DNA of 46,089 bases from Christensenellaceae bacterium (GCA_012518615.1 JAAYRU010000022.1:1-46089), one strand, 5' to 3'; positions 8,285 through 16,802 are shown, counted from the stretch's first letter. Notes: a model not told the origin generated them from the letters alone. Translations and numbers: made by a program.

Positions 8285-9055
8285 TTATAAAGCTTGATTT
8301 ATCATAACTCGGGAATGTCCCGCTGTTGTTTTACTATTTTCTGCAGAAACACGAAAGATTTCTTCAAACATTCCAACACTCAAAACTTTCTCGGGTTCTC
8401 CCTGTGCGACCACTGAGCCTTCATTAAGTACATAGACATAATCGCAAAATTCCAAGGTAAGATTAAAATCATGAAAAACTGAAATTACCGTCTTCTTTAA
8501 GTCCTTAATCAGGCTCATAAGATGCCACTGATAATAGACATCTAGGTGATTGGTTGGCTCATCAAGAATAAAAATCTCAGCTCTTTGAGCTAAGGAGCGA
8601 GCCATTAAGACCCTTTGCTTTTCCCCGCCGGATAAATTCGAAAAAAACTCATCTTTATAGTCCGCCATGCCTACATAGTTCAAAGCATCAAGCACAATCT
8701 TGAAATCTTCCTGATTTTTGGATTGATAGACCTTTTTATGGGGAGAGCGCCCAAGCATAACAATTTCAAGAACCTTGTAATCAAAGGCAAAATCCATTTC
8801 TTGACGCATCACCGTTACAAGCTTAGCACTGTCCCTTAAACTCAAGCCGGAAATGTCCCGCCCATCAATATAAATTTGATTTTCTTCAACAGGAAGTACA
8901 CGATAAATATGTCTTAGAAGGGTGGTTTTGCCGGAACCATTTGGACCGACAATACCAACAAACTGACCTTTTTTAGCCTGAATACTGACATTATTTAAAA
9001 TCTCTTTACTACTTATGGCATAACTTAAATTCGATACCTTTACATACTCTTCCAT
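8285..9055 (-). CDS. FepC/FecE-type ABC ATPase (iron chelate uptake)
   Basis: A 256-residue ATPase of the siderophore/heme/cobalamin uptake class. Walker A is VGPNGSGKTTLLRH (about residues 34-47), the signature is LSGGEKQRVLMARSL and Walker B is IFILDEPTNHLD. Start at the ATG 9055 gives a normal FepC N-terminus and has an AGGGAAGGAAAAG purine-rich ribosome site just upstream. A start further upstream would overlap the permease gene and add 36 atypical residues. It works with the permease and binding protein directly upstream to power import. Confidence 0.9.
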   Translation of the reverse strand: MEEYVKVSNLSYAISSKEILNNVSIQAKKGQFVGIVGPNGSGKTTLLRHIYRVLPVEENQIYIDGRDISGLSLRDSAKLVTVMRQEMDFAFDYKVLEIVMLGRSPHKKVYQSKNQEDFKIVLDALNYVGMADYKDEFFSNLSGGEKQRVLMARSLAQRAEIFILDEPTNHLDVYYQWHLMSLIKDLKKTVISVFHDFNLTLEFCDYVYVLNEGSVVAQGEPEKVLSVGMFEEIFRVSAENSKTTAGHSRVMINQAL

Positions 9056-9093
9056 CTTTTCCTTCCCTTCTTCCTTTGCATTTAAAAAACGGC

Positions 9094-10155
9094 TTATAGT
9101 CGCCCGGTCTTGTTTTGGCGAAAGATAAGATATACAAAAAACGGTCCGCCAAAAAATGCGCAAAAGATGCCGATGGGAACTTCTTTCGGTGCCAACAACA
9201 CTCTAGAAAGCACTTCAATGCAGGCTAAAAACAGCCCTCCCACAAAAAAGGCTAGTGGAAATAGTTTTTTATGGTCAGCACCAAATAGCATTCTTACGGT
9301 ATGAGGGATAATATAACCGACAAAGCCGATGGCGCCGGAAGAAGAAATAAGTACTCCGGTAAGAATAGAAACCGTAACCATAACAAAGCCACGCATAAGG
9401 CTGGTGTTCATGCCTAGAGTAACCGCTGTACTTTCTCCTAGAGAAATAAGATTAAACCTGTCTGAAATCACGGTATACAAAAGAGTAACGATGATTGAGC
9501 TCAACACAGGGAGAGCCAAATTGCTCCACCTTGCGCTGGAAAGAGAGCCCCACATCCACATGGCAGCACTGTTCTTCTCCAAGGCATTAGGTAATAGAGT
9601 GATGATAAATTGACCAAGGGCATTTAAAATCAACGCTACAGCCATACCGGTAAGAATTAACCTGTTGGTACTGTTGCCTGAAACATTGCCCCCCATGCCC
9701 AGTGAATATACTAAAACCATAGCCAGCATAGCTCCCAAAAAGGCAAACAAAGGAACCACTAAGGGGTTGGTTAAGAGGCTGCCAAAAATCAGAAAGCAGA
9801 AGGCTACCATAGCGGAGGCGCCACTTGATAAGCCCAGAATATAAGGGTCTGCAAGAACATTTTGAGTAATGGCTTGCATGGCACAGCCGGCGACGGCTAA
9901 GCCGCCACCGACCGCTAAAGCCAAGATCATCCTAGGCATACGCATATTAATCATTATAACTGCATCATTGCCCTGAGCCATAGGATCAGCTCCTCTGAAG
10001 ATAGTATCGACAAGAAGCTGTACTCCTCGAGCAAAGTCGATTTTAACGCCCCCCAAAATAGACCCGGCAATCACCACGACTATAGCAAGAAGCACATAGA
10101 CTATCAATGACCAAATCAGTATTTTGGAAGAAGATGTGGATTGAGGTCTATTCAT
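9094..10155 (-). CDS. FecCD-family iron-chelate ABC permease
   Basis: A 353-residue permease with about ten membrane helices, the BtuC/FecCD fold. Family hallmarks are PRMILALAVGGGLAVAGCAMQ, LADPYILGLSSGAS and the ATPase-contacting SSGAIGFVGYIIPHTVRM. A single gene, so the channel should be a homodimer. It starts 17 bases after the binding-protein gene. Together they form a classic importer for ferric siderophore, heme or corrinoid. Confidence 0.93.
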   Translation of the reverse strand: MNRPQSTSSSKILIWSLIVYVLLAIVVVIAGSILGGVKIDFARGVQLLVDTIFRGADPMAQGNDAVIMINMRMPRMILALAVGGGLAVAGCAMQAITQNVLADPYILGLSSGASAMVAFCFLIFGSLLTNPLVVPLFAFLGAMLAMVLVYSLGMGGNVSGNSTNRLILTGMAVALILNALGQFIITLLPNALEKNSAAMWMWGSLSSARWSNLALPVLSSIIVTLLYTVISDRFNLISLGESTAVTLGMNTSLMRGFVMVTVSILTGVLISSSGAIGFVGYIIPHTVRMLFGADHKKLFPLAFFVGGLFLACIEVLSRVLLAPKEVPIGIFCAFFGGPFFVYLIFRQNKTGRL

Positions 10156-10172
10156 AACTACTCCCTAAAAGT

Positions 10173-11165
10173 CTATTTTTCAAAAATATCTTTATGAGCT
10201 TCACGAGCCATCTTTTCTATTGCGTCAAAGTTATGAAGACTTGGAAAATACTCTATTCCGGTAAGAATGATATAATTTTTGTTCTTAATAGCTTCCACTC
10301 CCTGAAGTTCGGGGATACTTTCGATGTACTCAATTTTTTCGTCTGCTTCGCCAGCAGTAAAGTATTCAATAAATACGATATATTCGGGGTTAGCCAGTAA
10401 AATTTGTTCATGAGTTGCAACATCAAAATCCGATTGGAAGTTATCAAACACATTTTTAAGCCCTGCTCGTTTTAGAAGATTGTTTTGAAAACCTGTTCCA
10501 CCGGGAGTCATAATGCCGGTCTTATCTTGAAAGTCGAAAACAAAGGCAGTCTTGGGCTCAAATCCTTTTAGCTTTTCTTCCACAGATTCTTGCTTGCTTT
10601 TAAGCTTTTCAATTTCTTGCGCTGCCCGTTCCTCTACCCGGAAAATTTTCCCTAAATTCTCCAGCTCTTTATACACCACATCAAGATCGGGACTATCTCC
10701 ATAGGAACCTACGGTTGCGTAGGGATAGATATTGTTTTGGAGCAAATCTTTTAATGTTGCAACTTTTGTTGAGGAGGCTTCTGCAAAGTGATAAGATTGA
10801 CCGTAAACCATATCTGCGCCTTCAGCTAACACTGTTTCCATTCCCGGTACGCCCCTTACAACTTCAGGTAAGACCTTTAAATTATCCATTTTCTTCAAAA
10901 GTTCGGGATAGACATGTTCAGGTAAATACATACAAGGCGTGAAGCCTACAACTTTGTCCTCTAAACCAAGAAGCGCCATGTTCTCTACATTTTCATAGCC
11001 AACGACAACAACTTTTTCAGGAATCTTTTCGTAGGTAATCTCTTCGCCCATGACATTCAAGGTAACAGCTTCCGCTTTACCTTCATCGCTATATACACTT
11101 TGAGCGACCAATAGCAGTGAAGCAATTAGAATAAGCAACAGCAGCAAAGACTTGTTTTTTTTCAT
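10173..11165 (-). CDS. Periplasmic-binding-protein-like iron-chelate receptor without lipobox
   Basis: A 330-residue type-III substrate-binding protein (FepB/BtuF fold). It has a clear signal peptide (Lys-rich start, hydrophobic core to about residue 22, likely cut after VYS) and VVVVGYENVENMALLGLEDKVVG, typical of lobe 1. In Gram-positive bacteria such receptors are normally lipoproteins. This one has no cysteine at the end of the signal peptide; the only cysteine lies far inside, near residue 78. It may be held by the permease alone or be released. It is the first gene of the operon, with ribosome site AGAGG 7 bases before ATG. Confidence 0.88.
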   Translation of the reverse strand: MKKNKSLLLLLILIASLLLVAQSVYSDEGKAEAVTLNVMGEEITYEKIPEKVVVVGYENVENMALLGLEDKVVGFTPCMYLPEHVYPELLKKMDNLKVLPEVVRGVPGMETVLAEGADMVYGQSYHFAEASSTKVATLKDLLQNNIYPYATVGSYGDSPDLDVVYKELENLGKIFRVEERAAQEIEKLKSKQESVEEKLKGFEPKTAFVFDFQDKTGIMTPGGTGFQNNLLKRAGLKNVFDNFQSDFDVATHEQILLANPEYIVFIEYFTAGEADEKIEYIESIPELQGVEAIKNKNYIILTGIEYFPSLHNFDAIEKMAREAHKDIFEK

Positions 11166-11208
11166 ACAATAACCTCTTTTCTTGAATTTTTAAATATTTG
11201 CTGATTTT

Positions 11209-11224
11209 GTTAGGCTTTCCTAAC
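11209..11224. promoter_or_regulatory. DtxR/IdeR-like operator palindrome
   Basis: GTTAGG-CTTT-CCTAAC is a perfect palindrome with 6-bp arms. It lies 9 to 24 bases past the -10 box of the iron operon, at or just after the transcription start. The TTAGG-N4-CCTAA core matches half-site spacing in the known DtxR/IdeR iron-box consensus. The position suits iron-dependent repression. No DtxR gene is in this window. Confidence 0.6.
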
Positions 11225-11232
11225 CGGATAGG

Positions 11233-11261
11233 ATAATACCAATATTAATCTTAATTGTCAA
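11233..11261 (-). promoter_or_regulatory. Consensus promoter of the iron-uptake operon
   Basis: On the minus strand TTGACA (11261-11256), a 17-base spacer, and TATTAT (11238-11233). This is a full -35 and a 5/6 -10 at ideal spacing, about 70 bases before the binding-protein ATG and directly followed by the palindrome at 11209-11224. Confidence 0.8.
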
Positions 11262-11284
11262 GGCTTATTCAAGTTTTTGTTTTT

Positions 11285-11531
11285 CCTGAGTTTTACACTT
11301 TAACACAGGAATAAGTCCCTAAAACCGTTGAAATTACTGACTTATTGCGGTTTAACAAAATTATTTTTAGCTGTTTTGTATATCTAACAAAAAACGCTTG
11401 AATTTAAAGGCTTAGACGTGTGTTTTGCCAAAATGCGCAGATATACACCCTAAAACAACTTGAAAGTCTGTAAAGCGTTGAAAACAAAGGGTTTATAGCT
11501 GTTTTTTGTTCCAGCAACTGTAAAACTCAGG
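11285..11531. mobile_element. MITE-like element with inverted ends and flanking direct repeats
   Basis: A 247-base A+T-rich stretch bounded by perfect 13-bp inverted repeats, CCTGAGTTTTACA (11285-11297) and TGTAAAACTCAGG (11519-11531). Immediately outside each end is the same 13-base direct sequence AGTTTTTGTTTTT (11272-11284 and 11532-11544), as expected for a target-site duplication. No open frame of useful length lies inside. It fills most of the 474-base gap between the iron operon and trxA. It looks like a non-autonomous transposable element or the two ends of a deleted insertion sequence. No transposase family can be assigned by eye. Confidence 0.55.
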
Positions 11532-11575
11532 AGTTTTTGTTTTTTGATCTTACACCACATGCCCGCCATACTACA

Positions 11576-11610
11576 AAAAGCGGTTCTAGTACTCAACTAA
11601 AACCGCTTTT
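11576..11610 (-). terminator. Rho-independent terminator of trxA
   Basis: A strong hairpin: AAAAGCGGTT (11576-11585) pairs perfectly with AACCGCTTTT (11601-11610). Inner TAGT/ACTA pairing extends it. On the minus strand it is followed by a T-run, about 30 bases after the trxA stop. The symmetric A/T flanks may also let it work on the plus strand. Confidence 0.8.
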
Positions 11611-11639
11611 GTTTACTGTTTTGTTTGATTATCCTCTGT

Positions 11640-11948
11640 TTACTTAACTAATTTAACGAGATCCTGCTTAGAGCGCACGCCTACGGATTTACCCATCTGT
11701 TCGCCATCCTTAAAAGCGATAATAGTAGGTATACTCATAATACCGAACTGCGCCGCAAGCTCCTGCTGCTCATCTACATTTACTTTTGCAACCTTAATAT
11801 CGGGGTTCTCCTTTGCAATTTCATCTAATACAGGCGCTATCATACGGCAGGGACCGCACCAGCCAGCCCAAAAATCTACCAATACGGGTTTATCTGAATT
11901 TATTACTTCACTTTGAAAATTAGCTTTCGTTACTTCTACTGTTGCCAT
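11640..11948 (-). CDS. trxA: Thioredoxin
   Basis: A 102-residue cytoplasmic thioredoxin of standard length with the redox-active WCGPC motif (about residues 30-34), the preceding VLVDFWAGWC strand and the cis-proline loop SIPTI near residue 75. It reduces protein disulfides with thioredoxin reductase, whose gene is not here. It lies 60 bases downstream of leuS on the same strand and has its own terminator. A weak A+T-rich promoter may exist in that gap, but I see no clear -35/-10 pair. Confidence 0.97.
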   Translation of the reverse strand: MATVEVTKANFQSEVINSDKPVLVDFWAGWCGPCRMIAPVLDEIAKENPDIKVAKVNVDEQQELAAQFGIMSIPTIIAFKDGEQMGKSVGVRSKQDLVKLVK

Positions 11949-12008
11949 TTATCATCCAACCTTTCATTTAATATAGGAACAATATATATATACCCTTAAA
12001 ACAAAGAT

Positions 12009-14426
12009 TTAAACATCCTTAACCACTAGGTTAAGCAGCCGTCCGGGTACGAATATTGTTTTTACAAGCTTTTTACCCGCTATTAAACCCTGTACGGTTT
12101 CATTTTCTGCTACAAGTTTATCCGCATCATCACGGCTTAAGTCGCTTGGAACCATAAGGCGTGAGCGCAGCTTGCCGTTTATTTGAAGAGCTATTTCAAC
12201 TTCGGGAAGCACAAGGTATTTTTCATCATAACTTGGCCACTCTTGTTTGTATATAGGCTCTCCAAAGCCCTGAAGCTGCCATGTTTCCTCGCTAATATGC
12301 GGGGCAACGGGGCTTAGTACAAGCAGAAGCGCCTTAAGCTCCCCACGGCTAATACTGCCAACCGAATAGACCTCGTTTACATATGTCATCATGGCGGCTA
12401 TGGCGGTGTTGAACTTCATTGCTTCATAGTCTTCGCTTACTTTTTTAATCATGCTGTGGGCATGGTAGAGCATATTCTTCCTTATGTTTTCTTCTTCTGT
12501 AAGCATATCCTGAAGGCGCCAAACCCTTTCAAGGAAACGCCTGCAACCCCTAGCGCCATTCATACTCCAAGGTATGGCTTGGTCAAACGCGCCCATGAAC
12601 ATCTCATAAAGGCGGAAAGCGTCAGCGCCTATTTCCTCAACAAGGTCGTCAGGGTTTATTACATTGCCGCGGGACTTGCTCATCTTTTCGCCGTTTTCAC
12701 CGAGTATCATTCCGTGGCTTGTACGCTTATTATAGGGCTCCGGTGCTGAAACCAAGCCTAAATCGTGAAGGAACAGATGCCAGAACCTGCTGTACAATAG
12801 GTGCAGCGTGGTGTGCTCCATGCCGCCGTTGTACCAATCAACGGGCATCCAGTAATCAAGCGCTTCTTTAGAAGCAAACTCCTCATCGTTATGGGGGTCA
12901 CAGTAGCGCAGGAAATACCAGCTGGAACCCGCCCACTGCGGCATGGTATCTGTTTCGCGCTCCGCATCCCAACCGCATTTGGGGCACTTGGTTTTTACCC
13001 AGCTTTCAAGCCTTGAAAGGGGACTCTCACCTGTATCGGTAGGCTCATAGTTTTCAAGCTCGGGCAATAAAAGAGGAAGGTCTTTTTCATCAAGAGGCAC
13101 CATGCCACAAACAGGGCAGTGCACAATGGGTATAGGCTCGCCCCAGTAGCGCTGGCGGCTGAACACCCAGTCCCTTAGCTTATAGTTTACCTTGCGTACG
13201 CCTATGCCTTCTTTTTCTAGCCAATCTATTATGGCATTCTTTGCAACTACAACCTGCATACCGTTTATAAAGCCACTGTTTACAAGTTCACCAATTTCAG
13301 GCGTGTAGGCAGCTTCTTCAACATTGCCGCCCTTTACAACCTCTACTATTGGGAGATTAAATTTCTTAGCAAATTCCCAGTCCCTATCATCATGAGCGGG
13401 AACCGCCATAACAGCGCCCGTGCCATAGGAAATAAGCACATAGTCGGACACCCAAATGGGTATACGCTTATTAGTACAGGGATTAATAGCGTACAGCCCT
13501 TTAATTTGGACGCCTGTTTTGTCCTTGGCAAGCTCAGTACGCTCAAATTCGCTCTTTCTGGCAGATTCTTCCCTATATGCTATTATTTCATCATAGTTTT
13601 CTATTTTGCTTGATAATTCATCTATATAGCTATGTTCAGGAGCCAACACCATATATGTTGCGCCAAAAAGCGTATCCGGTCTTGTGGTATATACGCTAAG
13701 CTCCTTATCAGTACCGTCTATCTTAAAAGAAACTTCCGCGCCCTCGCTCCTGCCTATCCAGTTGCGCTGCTGATGCTTTACCTGCGGGATAAAGTCCACA
13801 TCGTCAAGCCCTGCAAGCAGTTTTTCCGCGTACTTGGTTATACGAAGCATCCACTGGTTTTTTACCCTGTGTATTACTTCGCTGCCGCAGCGCTCACAAA
13901 CGCCGTTTACGACCTCTTCATTTGCAAGACCGCATTTACAGCTTGTACACCAGTTGATAGGCATTTCAGCCTTGTATGCAAGCCCGTTTTCATAGAGCTT
14001 TAAAAAAATCCACTGAGTCCACTTATAGTAGGAAGGATCGGTAGTGCTAAACTCCCTTGAATAATCAAAACTAAAACCTATCAGCTTAAGCTGACGCCTG
14101 AAAGCATCTATATTTTCTTTGGTTATCTCCTGCGGCGGAACTTGGTTCGCTATTGCGTAGTTTTCCGTCGGTAGACCAAAAGCGTCCCAGCCGATAGGAA
14201 ACAGCACATTAAAGCCCTCCATCCTGCGCTTTCTGGAGATAATATCCATGGCAGTATTGCTCCTTGGGTGCCCTACATGCAGCCCTGAGCCTGAAGGATA
14301 GGGAAACTCTATCAAACAGTAGTATTTAGGCAAAGTATAATCGTCCTTCGCTTCAAATACCCTTTCCTTATCCCAAATATCCTGCCATTTTTTCTCTATT
14401 GCATTTGCATTATACTGTGTTCCCAT
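12009..14426 (-). CDS. leuS: Leucyl-tRNA synthetase
   Basis: An 805-residue class-I synthetase that charges tRNA-Leu. The HIGH-type motif is SGLHVGHPRS (near residue 50). A zinc-ribbon-like CTSCKCGLANEEVVNGVCERC follows, then the editing domain (about 220-410), the KMSKS loop GEKMSKSRGN, and a C-terminal anticodon-binding region. Length is normal for bacterial LeuRS. Start ATG 14426 has AGGAGG 6 bases upstream. No T-box leader fits: only about 80 bases separate it from the upstream gene. A 10-bp hairpin lies just ahead of the ribosome site. Confidence 0.97.
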   Translation of the reverse strand: MGTQYNANAIEKKWQDIWDKERVFEAKDDYTLPKYYCLIEFPYPSGSGLHVGHPRSNTAMDIISRKRRMEGFNVLFPIGWDAFGLPTENYAIANQVPPQEITKENIDAFRRQLKLIGFSFDYSREFSTTDPSYYKWTQWIFLKLYENGLAYKAEMPINWCTSCKCGLANEEVVNGVCERCGSEVIHRVKNQWMLRITKYAEKLLAGLDDVDFIPQVKHQQRNWIGRSEGAEVSFKIDGTDKELSVYTTRPDTLFGATYMVLAPEHSYIDELSSKIENYDEIIAYREESARKSEFERTELAKDKTGVQIKGLYAINPCTNKRIPIWVSDYVLISYGTGAVMAVPAHDDRDWEFAKKFNLPIVEVVKGGNVEEAAYTPEIGELVNSGFINGMQVVVAKNAIIDWLEKEGIGVRKVNYKLRDWVFSRQRYWGEPIPIVHCPVCGMVPLDEKDLPLLLPELENYEPTDTGESPLSRLESWVKTKCPKCGWDAERETDTMPQWAGSSWYFLRYCDPHNDEEFASKEALDYWMPVDWYNGGMEHTTLHLLYSRFWHLFLHDLGLVSAPEPYNKRTSHGMILGENGEKMSKSRGNVINPDDLVEEIGADAFRLYEMFMGAFDQAIPWSMNGARGCRRFLERVWRLQDMLTEEENIRKNMLYHAHSMIKKVSEDYEAMKFNTAIAAMMTYVNEVYSVGSISRGELKALLLVLSPVAPHISEETWQLQGFGEPIYKQEWPSYDEKYLVLPEVEIALQINGKLRSRLMVPSDLSRDDADKLVAENETVQGLIAGKKLVKTIFVPGRLLNLVVKDV

Positions 14427-14437
14427 TCTTTCCTCCT

Positions 14438-14463
14438 CTGATTATACAAGTAAGTATAATCAG
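14438..14463 (-). other. Perfect 10-bp hairpin ahead of the leuS ribosome site
   Basis: CTGATTATAC and GTATAATCAG pair perfectly over a 6-base loop, starting only a couple of bases upstream of AGGAGG of leuS. There is no T-run on either strand, so it is not a normal terminator. It may affect leuS translation or be an mRNA processing point. Confidence 0.4.
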
Positions 14464-14507
14464 TTTCGAGGATATTGTAAAGATGAGTACAACTACAGTG
14501 CACAAAA

Positions 14508-14765
14508 CTATTTTTCGCTTATCATATCGGATAGTAGTTCTAGCAAGGTTTCATGCGCTTGTTCTTCATCAGCCCCGTTACAGCTTAGACGATGTTCCCC
14601 CGGCCTTAAACTCATAAGACCTAGCACGCTTTTTGCGTTTATTACGCCATCTTTAGACTTTATCAAGCACTGCGACCTGAATTTATCAGCCTTGCTTACT
14701 ATACGAAGGGCTTGTTGTCTGTTAAAGGGCAACAGCGGTATTATTGAAATGGGTGTTTCTCTCAT
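14508..14765 (-). CDS. HPr-like protein of Crh type (no phospho-histidine)
   Basis: An 85-residue HPr-fold protein. Aligned with HPr, the phosphotransferase histidine at position 15 is asparagine (FNRQQA instead of the usual IHARPA), while the regulatory Ser46 and its surroundings are kept (AKSVLGLMSL). The C-terminal SCNGADEEQAHETL matches HPr. That is the signature of Crh, the regulatory HPr paralogue that cannot pass phosphate to sugars but can be phosphorylated on Ser46 by HPr kinase. Its position directly after whiA, overlapping by 4 bases, mirrors whiA-crh in Bacillus. Function in carbon control is inferred. Confidence 0.8.
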   Translation of the reverse strand: MRETPISIIPLLPFNRQQALRIVSKADKFRSQCLIKSKDGVINAKSVLGLMSLRPGEHRLSCNGADEEQAHETLLELLSDMISEK

Positions 14766-15733
14766 GTTTTCACCTCCCTTGATGTAGTTGGTTTATGTTC
14801 ACTTATATTATTAGCAAATTCTTCAATTTGCTTAAACATTCTGGATACGCTTGCCTTGCTCTTAGCGGGCTCTAGTATACTCCCAAGCTGCTTTAAAGAA
14901 TAATCCGGGTAGCTTATCCTAAGCCTTGCAAGCTGTTGCAAGCTTTCAGGCAGTGCAGTTAAACCCACCAACTTTGAAATATAGTCTATATGTTCAAGCT
15001 GCTTTTGAGCGGTAGCTATCTGCCTAGAAAGGTTCGCTTGGTCACAGTTTACAGAGCGTTGCACTTCTGTCTTAACCTGCGACAACATGCGTATATCTTC
15101 AAAATGCAGTAGCGCCCTTACCGCCCCCATAGTAGCAAGCAGTGAAGCTATCTCCCCCGAGTTCTTGGAATACACAATATAGCTGCCACGCCTTTTGTAT
15201 ATGGAAAATTCCATATTTTGAAGGTGCAATGTCCTCTGCAGAAACTCCGCCCGCTTTTTATCAGGAAGTGCAAACTCTGCGTGGTAGGCTTTTTCGGGCG
15301 GGGATATATTTCCAACGCCTAGAAACATACCCCTAATATACGCCCTCTGGCAGCATATACGGCGCACCGTTCTTTGGGGGATATTCCTGAACTTAAACTC
15401 TCCTTTTTCAAACCTTAAAACGCCTACTCGCTGCATCATTGCGCGGGCATCGTTTCCGGAGAGCGTAAGCACTGTAAAGCGCCTCCCTCCAAAGCGATTA
15501 TCCCGCCTAGTTGACATGCCAATATTCTTATACCCGAAAAAGCGCAATATCCGCAGTGGTCGCTTTGCCACAGTAGGGCTTAGGCTGGTGTAATTTAGAA
15601 GCACCTCTCCCCTGCCTCTTATAGAGAAAGACGCAAGGCAAAGGCTAAGTGCGCTTATTTCCGCAAGCGCGCAGCAGCTCTCTCCTAGCCTTAAGGACAC
15701 TAACTCCTCTTTTACTTCCGAATTAAAGCTCAT
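14762..15733 (-). CDS. whiA: DNA-binding protein WhiA
   Basis: A 323-residue WhiA. The N-terminal LAGLIDADG-homing-endonuclease-like domain has lost catalysis (MSFNSEVKEELVSL start, ILRFFGYKN region). The C-terminal helix-turn-helix covers about residues 220-310 and includes LARLRISYPDYSLKQLGSIL, the characteristic WhiA motif. In Gram-positive bacteria it affects cell division and chromosome segregation. It abuts murB (1-base overlap at 15733) and overlaps the Crh-like gene. The usual neighbours rapZ and yvcK (gluconeogenesis factor) are not between murB and whiA. Confidence 0.95.
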   Translation of the reverse strand: MSFNSEVKEELVSLRLGESCCALAEISALSLCLASFSIRGRGEVLLNYTSLSPTVAKRPLRILRFFGYKNIGMSTRRDNRFGGRRFTVLTLSGNDARAMMQRVGVLRFEKGEFKFRNIPQRTVRRICCQRAYIRGMFLGVGNISPPEKAYHAEFALPDKKRAEFLQRTLHLQNMEFSIYKRRGSYIVYSKNSGEIASLLATMGAVRALLHFEDIRMLSQVKTEVQRSVNCDQANLSRQIATAQKQLEHIDYISKLVGLTALPESLQQLARLRISYPDYSLKQLGSILEPAKSKASVSRMFKQIEEFANNISEHKPTTSREVKT

Positions 15734-16719
15734 TAAAAGCCTACTAATTCTACTTCGGGCTCAAGCCTTATATCAAAAAGCTCGTACACTTTGTCCGATA
15801 CTTTATTGGCTAGTGTGTATACATCGTTAGCAGTAGCATTTCCTGTGTTTACTATAAAACCCGCGTGTTTTTCGCTAACCTTTGCGCCGCCTACGCTGTA
15901 ACCCTTAAGACCCGCATTTTCTATAAGCGCACCTGCGAAATTATCCTTAGGGCGCTTAAAGAATGAACCCGCGCTTGGCATATCAACAGGCTGGGTACTG
16001 CGCCTGCGGTTTGAATAATCCTTCATATTTCGCTCTATATTTTTGGGGCTTGCAGGCTTTAAAATAAAGCTTGCCTCTATTACACATAGCCCCTCTTCCT
16101 TAACCCTGCTATTCCTATATGAAAAGTTAAGCTCCTCATTTGTAAGCGTTTTGCATAGGTCGGACAGTTCCGCATTTTCTATATATGCAAGTGTTTTTTT
16201 TATGTCCTTTTCATTGTTGCTAATTTTAGAAGAGCTATCATAGCATAGAGCGCTATATAGCACATCTCCCACGCTTCCGCCAAACGCGCCCGCGTTCATA
16301 TATACAGCGCCGCCTACGCTGCCGGGTATGCCTTCAGCAAATTCAAGCCCTGAAAGCCCAAATTTATACGCTTGCCTAGACAGATAGGGGAGCTTTACAG
16401 CAGCGCTGCATGTTATTTTTTCCCCTTCGCATATTAAATCATTGCCCGCAAGTTTTATAACTATTCCGTTAAAACCGCTATCAGATACCAATATATTTGA
16501 GCCGTTACCAATAATAAGCACGGGAATATCGCACATGTTCGCAAATGTAAGAGCGGCTATAGCCTGCTTTGCATTATCGCAATTAACAAAAAGCTTTGCA
16601 GTACCACCCACCTTGAATGTAGTGTGCCTGCTCATAGGTTCATCCAAAATATAGGGAAGTTTCCCTTCAAAAGTTTTTATGAATAAATTAAATGCGCCTG
16701 TATTCTGCGCCCTTTCCAT
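15733..16719 (-). CDS. murB: UDP-N-acetylenolpyruvoylglucosamine reductase
   Basis: A 328-residue FAD enzyme that makes UDP-N-acetylmuramate for peptidoglycan in the cytoplasm. Seen are the FAD-binding IIGNGSNILVSDSGF, EGIPGSVGGAVYMNAGAFG, the FSYRNSRV segment, the catalytic serine in PSAGSFFKRP and the C-terminal glutamate in RLEPEVELVGF. The ATG at 16719 is preferred over the GTG six codons earlier because GGAAGGAAA lies between them at ribosome-site distance. It heads the murB-whiA-crh-like operon. Confidence 0.95.
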   Translation of the reverse strand: MERAQNTGAFNLFIKTFEGKLPYILDEPMSRHTTFKVGGTAKLFVNCDNAKQAIAALTFANMCDIPVLIIGNGSNILVSDSGFNGIVIKLAGNDLICEGEKITCSAAVKLPYLSRQAYKFGLSGLEFAEGIPGSVGGAVYMNAGAFGGSVGDVLYSALCYDSSSKISNNEKDIKKTLAYIENAELSDLCKTLTNEELNFSYRNSRVKEEGLCVIEASFILKPASPKNIERNMKDYSNRRRSTQPVDMPSAGSFFKRPKDNFAGALIENAGLKGYSVGGAKVSEKHAGFIVNTGNATANDVYTLANKVSDKVYELFDIRLEPEVELVGF

Positions 16720-16758
16720 AATACATTTTCCTTCCACATATACATCTTAATTAACGTG

Positions 16759-16787
16759 AGTATAACACAGTTATTCTACATTGGCAA
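16759..16787 (-). promoter_or_regulatory. murB operon promoter
   Basis: On the minus strand TTGCCA (16787-16782), a 17-base spacer, then TATACT (16764-16759), about 40 bases before the murB ATG. Both boxes are one mismatch from consensus. Confidence 0.7.
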
Positions 16788-16802
16788 GTATAAAGTGGCT
16801 TT

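Noticed and set aside
14427-14507. T-box leader before leuS
   Set aside because: The gap is only about 80 bases, with no T-box sequence and no terminator stem; only a 10-bp hairpin without a T-run is present.
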